Below the pieces are notes generated by a model. That model was not told the origin of the DNA, searched no databases, and saw only the letters and a list, made by a program, of their open reading frames with translations. Below are positions 56,231 to 64,000 of a stretch of 64,000 bases of DNA, piece after piece. A program made the position numbers and the translations under genes. How positions within the stretch are numbered: the first letter of the stretch is position 1; each line of letters starts with the position of its first letter. The DNA is taken from contig JANVCC010000021.1 of NCBI GenBank assembly GCA_025345505.1, forward strand, positions 33,987,766 to 34,051,765. Direction: 5' to 3'. The DNA comes from Todiramphus chloris collaris. Its lineage: Eukaryota > Chordata > Aves > Coraciiformes > Alcedinidae.

Positions 56231-59200
56231 AAAAATCTAAAGTAAATTATATCTGTGCTCTAGTGAAGAATCTCTCTCTGGTGGATTTTTACATTTCAGA
56301 TTTGAGATAGTGTAAAACTGATCTATAAGTTTTAAAACATAAAATTTATAATAACAATGTGAGTAGCAACCCAGTTACTATAACTCATTACTATTATCAC
56401 ACATAAGTTTAAATGCATCTGGTGTTAAGAACAGAAATATTAAAGAATACTATTATGTAGGCGCAGTAAGAGAAAGAAATAATTTATGTTCTCTTATGTT
56501 GGGAATAATGTTTTACTTAAGTATTATCAGAAAGATGATAAATATCATGCAAATAAAATTGCTTCCTAGGAAACTGAAAGCTTATTTTACCAAATGGAAG
56601 ACATTTAATGCCAAACAGAAATCAGACTCAAAATTCTACTGATTTTCTGCACACTTTTCTTTGCTATTCTTGTTTTGGCAATTAAAAATAATGAAAGAAT
56701 GATATAAAATATATGTAAAGGTAGTAAGAAAATAAGGCATTACCTTATTAGAGTAAGCTGGTAAAGTTTTATTTGCAAGTTATTAAAATTATTCAGTAAT
56801 CAACAGTCTTTTACACTGTGCATTGGTTGACAGTGACTGACAATGATAAATGATACTCCTTTCTGTTATTCAGGTGATAATAATATGCTATTCACATAGC
56901 ACATAGATTTATCTAGCCGTTATATTTTTGAAGTTCTTTGTATTGTTTAACCATTATTTAGTAATAGACATTTCATGAATTGCATGCAAGAGTCACTGAA
57001 CTTAACATTTCTTCCAAACTCAAAAGAATATGCAAGGCCCTTCACATTTTATTTGTTCAAAGAGTAAAATATAATTTTAAACTAATGATGCAGATATTTC
57101 AGTTCAAATTCTTCAGTGCAACTATTCCAGATGTACAGTAATGCATCCTTTTTAGGCCCTTTAAGGTATGTTTGGTTTAGCTACTGATGATAATAAAATA
57201 CCTCTTGAACAAAAAAGGATGTTGTATGGTCAAAATTCCTACTGATGTGAGTCAGAGTAATCCTCTCAGTTTAAATGATTTGTGCAGAGACAAGCAACTT
57301 GAGGATATGACTTACATTTCATTTTCACAATAAAAAATAGATATAGCTACATTTTTGCTTGTTTCATTATTAGAGTCACTAAATTGTCTGCTATTTGAAA
57401 TATTTAGGTTCAAATTACTTGTAACTTTGAGTAAGCTTATTACCTACCTGCCATTCCAAGTATTGTTAATTTTTTCTACATCAATTCTTCTAATCTCATG
57501 TATCTAGCTATCCTTTGACTTGAACAAAAAAAAAAAAAAAAAATCATTTCTTCCCTACAGTAATTACACTTTTTTTTCCCTATATTAATTTCAGACCCTC
57601 ATTAATAGCAGTGGTTACAAACATTTTAATACACTGGATTTATACTGTTTACAATATTTTTCTAATGATAGTTTGTCTCTCATTCACAGTCATATTTACA
57701 CTCATACGCACACACGTATATATTTTATTTTTCTTTCTAAGTCTTCCCATTTTCTTGGTATGTCTAAGAAATATCAAATTTTTTTTTTTTTTTTTTTTCC
57801 ATTTCAAATATAAAATTCTTTTTTTTTTGTCTCTTAAATTTTACCTTAATGTGTATTTTCTAACATTTGCCTCCCTCCCCACCCAGACAGGTTACCTAAA
57901 CACACGCATTCAGGAATAAAAGACAGTGGTTTGTAGGGTTTTTTTTTTATTTAGAAACTTTGACAAAATAAATTTTTATGCATCAGAGAAACAGATAAAG
58001 TCTATGAAGTTAATAGGCTTCCTATGATCTTCCAAGAGAATACCTAGCTATTATTTACTTAGAAGCTCTTATACTTCTCTTTCTTTCTTCCTAGTACCAA
58101 AATTTAAAGCAGATCAAAGGGTCCACACAAGAGTCTTAACCTGACATAGTTTTATCCACCAGCCTGGTGGCCCACATTTCATAAAGGTTAATTAGATGAG
58201 TATTATATAACAGCTTTATATCTCTTCTACTTTGTCCCACTTAGTTTTAGCTGGCTGAAAATTAGGCCTGTAAGGCTATGTCTGTATTACTAAAGAAAAG
58301 AGGACCAGCTAATCCCTAGACCTAAGGTCGAATGTCAAGTATTTGACATCCATGATGCTTAAAGCCAGTATACTTTGTGTCAGGTTTTCATGAAGATAGC
58401 TAAATGGAATAATATAAAACAGTATCAGAAAATGATCTAACAATTAAATAATGTGAAGAATAAATGGTCAGTGTTGGAATGCGCTTCCTGACCTGCTTTT
58501 GTTTAGCAGTTAGGATGTACCTTAGGTTTAAATCTATTATGTAAACTCCTTCTATTATTAAGGTAGAGATAGGTATTTCCAGAGGAATACGAGTGCCATC
58601 CTAAATTAAAGAATTTAATATGCATATGCAAGTTCACCCTGTAGTAGCTCCTCTCTCTGTGGCTACAGAGGAAGCTAGGTGATTAGTTTAAATAGAAACC
58701 TAACTTTAGGTATTGCAAGTTTGTAGAAAAATAATAATAAAAATAATTAAAATTAATTAAGGACTTACTGAAAATGTCTATATTTTTTCATGTGTCTATC
58801 AGAAAAAGGCCTAACAGGAATATAGGATTTATCATATTATAAACATCTGAAATATTTCTGGATAGAGACTTATAATTCTTTTCTAATTTGATGGTAGTTA
58901 TTTGTTTAAAATATTCAAAGAAAATGCGGTTTCCTACAAAGTATATTATTTATAGCTTTTGTTTATCCTGATTCTGTTGTTTTTTTTTTTTTTTATCTCC
59001 TTAAGTCTTAGAAAGCATGTGGATAATTTTTATTTCTTTTTAAGCATAAGTGGTTTTTTGGTGAGCAGAGAATGCCTTTGACAACTGTATTTTAAAACTT
59101 TAATTATAATCTTGACCTTATATTTTCCTCTGATCTATTCATATTGAAGCCACTGATACTAAGCTTTCTTGTTCTATTAACTATACATTCAAAAGTGGAC

Positions 59201-61061
59201 TCATTTTCTTGCCTTTATGTACAAAATGGTAAATTTTGCTAAGAATATTTTTATCTTTATTACATCCTTTTTTATCTGCCAATATGGATTTTTGAAGACT
59301 CTTCCTTCTTATTTGGAAATACAAAATTATGTATTACAGAACTATGTACTTATACTATGGAAAATCTTCATAAATATACTAAAATATAAAGATAAGTCAT
59401 AATTATTGATGTCACTTGACACTAGACAAGTAAGATCAATGAACTGTTAAGAGAAATAAATATAAAAATACACCTTTCAACTTTGTGTTGCCCTTTTTTG
59501 TCATATAGTCATTAATTTTCATACCAAAATGTCAATATTTGGAACTTTTTTTTTGGCTTTGTCTTTATAGTGGAATTCAGACTGCAGGACAAAAAGTGTG
59601 TTCTTTAAAGCTTAGCACCCAAAGCATACACCTATATCAGAAATTCATGCTTGGAAGAGAGGCAGAGGATCACCTGAAGGACATTTCAGTACCTGGGTGG
59701 ATTTGGTTACTTGATGTCTAATTCCTTTGCTTTCATTTCTGCACATAAGTCAGGTCTTACGATTTTGAATTTCAGGAGCTTGTGCCCATATTTGTGTGGA
59801 TGGGTACTGCCAGCAGTGAGGTTGAGCATACACTCCCAAAAAAACCATGCCATACAGACAGAGGGACACAAACATCTGAACACAAGTAAATACACTTATA
59901 CAGACATCCAAATAAACACAAGCAGCACTCAGATAAACAAGGCCAGTGACTACTAAAGCTTTCTTATAGGAACATACACATACCACCACTTAGTAAGTCA
60001 CGTGTTCACTCACTAGTCCTTCAGTCACTGGCTTTAAGATCATTCAGAATCCATGCCCAGAGCCTAGGAATTTCATCTGGTCTCCAGCTTAGAGGCTATG
60101 TCTTTCCATCTTTCCAGAGGCTGTGTCATCTCCATCTCCTCATCTGTTAGTCTTGCTTGAAGCTTAATAGTGCATGACTTACTCCCCCCCTACACTAACG
60201 GAATAGAAAGTAAGGTCACACAGAAATTAGTTCAGAAGAGAGTTTAATAAGAAAATAGGATGGACTATCGCATCAGGTACGTTAAAATCTTTATTTAAAT
60301 AATGAAATCCTTTTTAAATGTAAGTTAAATGTGAGTAGTATGTTAAATGTAATTAGCTGACAAGTTACTGCATGTCTATGCTATGGTGACCAGTGTCCAT
60401 CTGCAGTCTCTTGTTTTACACAGTGATTATACTCTCATTAAGGTAACCGATGGCTTAATGTCTGGTATGGGAATAGCAATGAAGTCCTGGACTCTCTTTA
60501 ATTAAGATTTATTTCTATGTCGAAAAAAAAAACCAACCCAAAACCAAACACACCCTCATCCTAAGAATAACCTTTGATTTCCTACCTGTGACTGCACTGA
60601 AAATTCTCTTACGTAGCTGACATTTTCTTTCTCATTAAATGAAGTTGACTACTTTATTAATAAGGTGCAATGCTCACCCGAATCTCAGGGACTTCTAAAC
60701 ATTATTTCTATTATGGATGAACTTTGTTATTCTTGCAGCACTGAATGATGTCATATACAGTTTTGCCACATACATACTCAAAGCCTGTTACTTCTTAACA
60801 TATATTAACAAATAAAACAGCATGACAGACAGATGGTCGTAGCTGTCAGTTCTGTCATTTAATTGTAAATAATGTTAACAAAGTGGCTTTCAGGACCATG
60901 TGCTAAATTTCACTAAATGCCTGCTTCAAGGGGTAAGTCATGTCCTTTAATAACCAGGAAGTGGAAAGCATATATCATAATTTATAGCTTCGACATAAGC
61001 CATACAATACAGAAGATAATACCTGGTTTAAATGACAACATAACAGTCTTCTTATATATTG
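56231..61061. other. Non-coding unique sequence
   Basis: 4.8 kb of AT-rich DNA. No gene recognised. Homopolymers: A17 at about 57527-57543, T20 at 57779-57798, T16 at about 58979-58994. The ORF at 59539-59721 and neighbouring opposite-strand ORFs (59707-59989) have no known domain. About 59560-60200 has a more balanced base composition and might contain a decayed repeat I cannot name. About 56740-57010 is repeat-free and could be conserved non-coding sequence, but this is not testable here. Confidence 0.5.
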
Positions 61062-61135
61062 CATAGAAACAGAATGAATCACAGTACAGTTAGGCTGGAA
61101 GTGACATCAGGAAATATTCTTGTCCACTTCTGTGC
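61062..61135 (-). mobile_element. Ancient CR1 3' end (minus)
   Basis: 'catagaaacagaatgaatca' followed by 'gttaggctggaagtgaca' and 'tcttgtccact' matches the reverse complement of a CR1 terminal block (catagaat...ttaggttggaagggacc...catctagtccaac) with many changes. About 75 bases survive. Confidence 0.6.
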
Positions 61136-61462
61136 TCTGAATTGGTTTAACGTTTAGATTATAATAGGTTTTCAGTATTGAAATGCAGAGAACTTTCTCC
61201 CAAACAACCCCCCCTGAACAGAGTGAGCAAGAGCAGCTTACTATATCAGACACATAATCAAAATAAAGTCTTTTTGATACATTTTATACTTATCTTGTCA
61301 TATCAGACATTATTTCAATGCATTGGAAAACTGAGAAACCTAAAATGGAAGAAGGCCAAATATATCAATGATCCATATCTTCTGACCTTAAAAAGAAACC
61401 TGAAGTATACATAGAAATCATTTAAGTTTCACAGATACAGAATGGTGCCTGGCAGACTCTTG

Positions 61463-61922
61463 AAAAGTTTGCTGATGATACAAAACTGGGAGGAGTGGCT
61501 GACACACCAGCAGGCTGTGCTGCCATCCAGCGTGACCTGAACAGGCTGGAGAGTTGGGCAGGGAGAAATCAACCAAAATACAAGGGCAAGTGTAGAGTCT
61601 TGCATCTGGGAAATAACCCCATGTAGCAGTATAGGTTGGGGATTTACTTGTTAGAGAGTAGCATGGTGGAAAAGGACCTGGGGTCCTGGTGGACAGCAGG
61701 ATGACCATGAGCCAGCAATGTGCCCTTGTGGCCATGAAGGCCAATGGCATCCTGGGGTGTATTAGGAGGAGTGTGGTTACTACGTTGAGAGAGGTCCTCT
61801 TCCCCCTCTACTCTTCCTTGGTGAGACCTCATCTGGAATATTGTGTTCAGTTCTGGACCCATCAGTTCAAGAAGGACAGAGAAAAGCCACGAAGATGATT
61901 AAGGGAGTGGAGCATCTCACTT
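61463..61922 (+). mobile_element. CR1 ORF2 fragment, both ends missing (plus)
   Basis: Starts at the coding for [21 protein letters not shown] (catalytic box FADD intact) and proceeds to [10 protein letters not shown] at about 61922. There it stops without the 3' untranslated region or tail. Three frames are used (for example the open stretch 61689-61898, with [22 protein letters not shown]), so there are small indels. The sequence is otherwise close to the 29-kb and 55-kb copies, so it is not very old. Confidence 0.88.
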
Positions 61923-63659
61923 GGGCAATCGATACTTCTATTTTGTACAAAGTACTTTACAAGATCTTCTTTCCTCTGATGATCTTTCATGCATATAATT
62001 CTTTCTTCTAATATGCTTTTTTTTTTTTTTTTCTGTCTGATGCATTGAAATACTATAATGATACTGGATTAGAGTAAAAGTATTATAAATATGTCCACTA
62101 TCAATTCATAAACTATTAAGAGCTCTGATCACTGATGTCCTAGTAAGGTATCAGTACAATACATCATCAGGATTAAATCCAGAGGGAAAAGAAGGCCAAA
62201 AAGATCTTTTCCAACATTGTTTTAAAATATAATTCTTTGTTATTAGTTGAAGATAAGCCTTATGTTTTCATGTTTAAAAAAAAAAAAAAAAAAAAAAAGT
62301 TTATTTTCCAGAAAAGATTATGAGCGTGGTCTGTTAACAGTAACAGACATCTTATTATGCAGAAGAAACTCACATCTTTGATAAGAAGTCACTTTTATTG
62401 CATTTCTGCATTTTAGATATAGCTCACTCTGAATCTCTTTTGTCATTGGTGGTTGTCATGTTTTCAAAATGACTTTAAGTCCACTATAATTTAATCTCAA
62501 ATATTCTTCCTTCATCAGACAATACTTAACCTCTCTCAGTATGATATCATATGATTCAGTGATCCTGAAATAGAATCAAATCATTCTATATTCCCTTCTT
62601 ATTCTCTATTCATCCATGTTACCATAACAAGTCGAACTGGCTTCAATGTATGTAAGCCTTCTCACGCAAGGATATGGTGCCAGTGACAGACAAAAAGGCT
62701 CCATAGTTAAAAACCAGTTTCTTCACTTCAACATCAACAGCAACAACTAAAGTGAAAAAAATACTGATTGAAATGAATAAAGAAAAAAAAAAAAAAATCC
62801 ACTCATGGACTTAGCCTCTGGATACTTGCCTTTTACAATTTTTCCTCATCTGAGTTAATCATATTTCTGTCTGGAAAAAAAACAAGCCCACACTGTTTTG
62901 CTGTAACAGAATCTCATTGACTCTCCCTTTTTCTCTGTCACACACAGACACTTTAATGAATTCACATAAATATACATATGCTACTCTGACAAGTTTCTGT
63001 ACTTCATCTTCCCTAATTCAGAAATTTAAATGTTTTGCATTTCCTTTGATACTAGATTTAGTCCTGAGAAAAATAAATCCTGTTTCCCATATGAAACCAG
63101 ACGGGGCATATGCGAATTAACATCTTTTCCATGCTTTTATCAAAGACTTTTAATAAGATGCCTCTTCTTAACTTTGTTATTGTTTCATTTCTTGTTAATT
63201 TCAACCTAACAGGTTCTGTTTAGCTTAGTTCTATGCACTCAGCATAATGTAATTCTTTTAAATAAAGGCATATAAGATATATTTTCAGATATCTTTTATG
63301 CAGAAAAACACAACGTATTTTTTTTTCTCCCAGTTACTAGCTTCAAAGCACTGAGAGATGATGTAAAACATAAAAGTCATAGATTTTGACATACTGCTTT
63401 ATTTATTTTTTTTTTCTTAATTTTAGAAGTATACTTCCCAACAGAAGAGGTATTTCCCTAGCATTTTTACCTTAGCCCTCATTTAATTCACTTGCAGCTG
63501 CAAGCCAGCTTGGCCTAGTCTGTATTAAAAGATAAAAGATACAGCAAGGTTTTCTCTCTCCACATTCACTGAATTTATCATCCAGATTTGGCAAATATTT
63601 GTGACAATGTAATATTTTTTTATGTTCCACAGCTCCAGAACTAGTAAGTTAATATTACT
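61923..63659. other. Non-coding unique sequence
   Basis: AT-rich, with no gene recognised. A23 lies at 62276-62298, T16 at about 62017-62032, A14 at about 62785-62798. The ORF at 62917-63120 has no known domain. Confidence 0.6.
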
Positions 63660-64000
63660 GTACTGTAGTCTCTGGGTTTCTTTGGAATAGGATTATAGGC
63701 CATGGTCTACAGGCCATTAACAGTTTGGAGTCAGCTAGATCAGCTGACCAGAGTTGGCACACAGGTTTATCCCATACCATAAAAATAATGCTTGGTATGA
63801 AGCAGGACATTTACTGGGGATGGAGGTCTTCTGCTTGGGCTTCTCTTGATCTTATTTCTGCTCTTGAGTATTGTCTTCCTGTTTACTGTGACCACCATGT
63901 GTTTGCTGGGCTGCGTATAACTTTGTTTCTTTCATACAGTCATTTGTATTAGATTTGTTGTTTCATTAAATCTGTTTTCATTTCAACCTGTTGAGTCTCC
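63660..64000 (+). mobile_element. ERV LTR related to family 2, running off the window
   Basis: The order 'agctgacc', 'cccataccata', 'aatgcttggtatgaag' and 'tcattaaatctgttttcatt' parallels the family-2 LTR sense strand (CAGCTGACC, CCATACCATA, a TATA region, and the ATTAAA-type end). This points to a related but distinct ERV LTR in plus orientation. The TATA position reads GGTATGAAG. The left end near 63660 is approximate, the U3 looks shortened, and the 3' end lies beyond 64000. Confidence 0.6.

Noticed and set aside
59539-59721. 60-codon ORF with fairly protein-like composition
   Set aside because: No recognisable family, and overlapping opposite-strand ORFs of similar length follow immediately.
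1-64000. tRNA, rRNA, CRISPR arrays, operons and bacterial mobile elements
   Set aside because: None seen. The sequence is vertebrate nuclear DNA with CR1 and ERV content; spaced direct repeats are only microsatellites, LTRs and the ERV minisatellite.

Overview
The window looks like AT-rich bird nuclear DNA. The evidence is the repeat content. There are many fragments of the CR1 LINE, several ending in the avian-type octamer tail (ATTCTATG/ATTCTGTG repeats). There are also several families of endogenous retrovirus (ERV) LTRs of the kind scattered through bird genomes, including copies that start TGTCCTGG on their sense strand. I found no host protein-coding exon, tRNA, rRNA, CRISPR array or prokaryotic-type gene. 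It reads as intergenic or intronic 'gene desert' sequence colonised by retroelements of several ages. Boundaries marked with '~' in the evidence are judged by eye, to within roughly 5-20 bases.

Layout. 1-5.0 kb: unique sequence, and an ancient minus-strand CR1 split by a 1.2-kb GC/CA-rich block I cannot identify. 5.0-7.5 kb: two solo LTRs of one ERV family, head to head, each with a perfect 5-bp target-site duplication (TSD). 7.5-15 kb: unique AT-rich DNA. 15.0-17.7 kb: the longest contiguous CR1 (minus), with endonuclease and reverse transcriptase (RT) remnants. 17.7-27.1 kb: mostly unique, with a possible LTR promoter and three small CR1 pieces. 27.1-31.0 kb: a decayed two-LTR provirus (minus) whose internal region carries a ~46-bp minisatellite interrupted by a fairly young CR1. 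31.1-33.3 kb: a CR1 (minus) broken by a deleted LTR and by a CR1 tail. 36.0-36.7 kb: a CR1 that jumps from mid-RT straight to its 3' tail. 41.4-42.7 kb: another minus CR1. 43.2-48.5 kb: three more LTRs of the 5-kb family; two form a second head-to-head pair, and one of those holds a compact alpharetrovirus-like LTR. 48.5-54.1 kb: unique DNA, a possible conserved non-coding block, a 218-nt pure pyrimidine run and a (TTCCC)11 array. 54.1-56.2 kb: a mosaic of CR1 pieces, one interrupted by a 320-bp LTR with a perfect 6-bp TSD. 56.2-64 kb: unique DNA, two CR1 remnants and an LTR running off the window end.

No gene products cooperate here. What can be read is relative insertion order: ancient CR1s, then ERVs and 5-bp-TSD LTRs, then younger CR1s and 6-bp-TSD LTRs nested in them. 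I see no convincing new biological system. The most distinctive signals are (i) an LTR subgroup (5010-5822 and 43247-44053) that looks recent but has altered TATA and poly(A) motifs, (ii) the unidentified 1.2-kb block inside the ancient CR1, (iii) the CR1 with a precise-looking internal deletion, and (iv) the 218-nt homopyrimidine tract.
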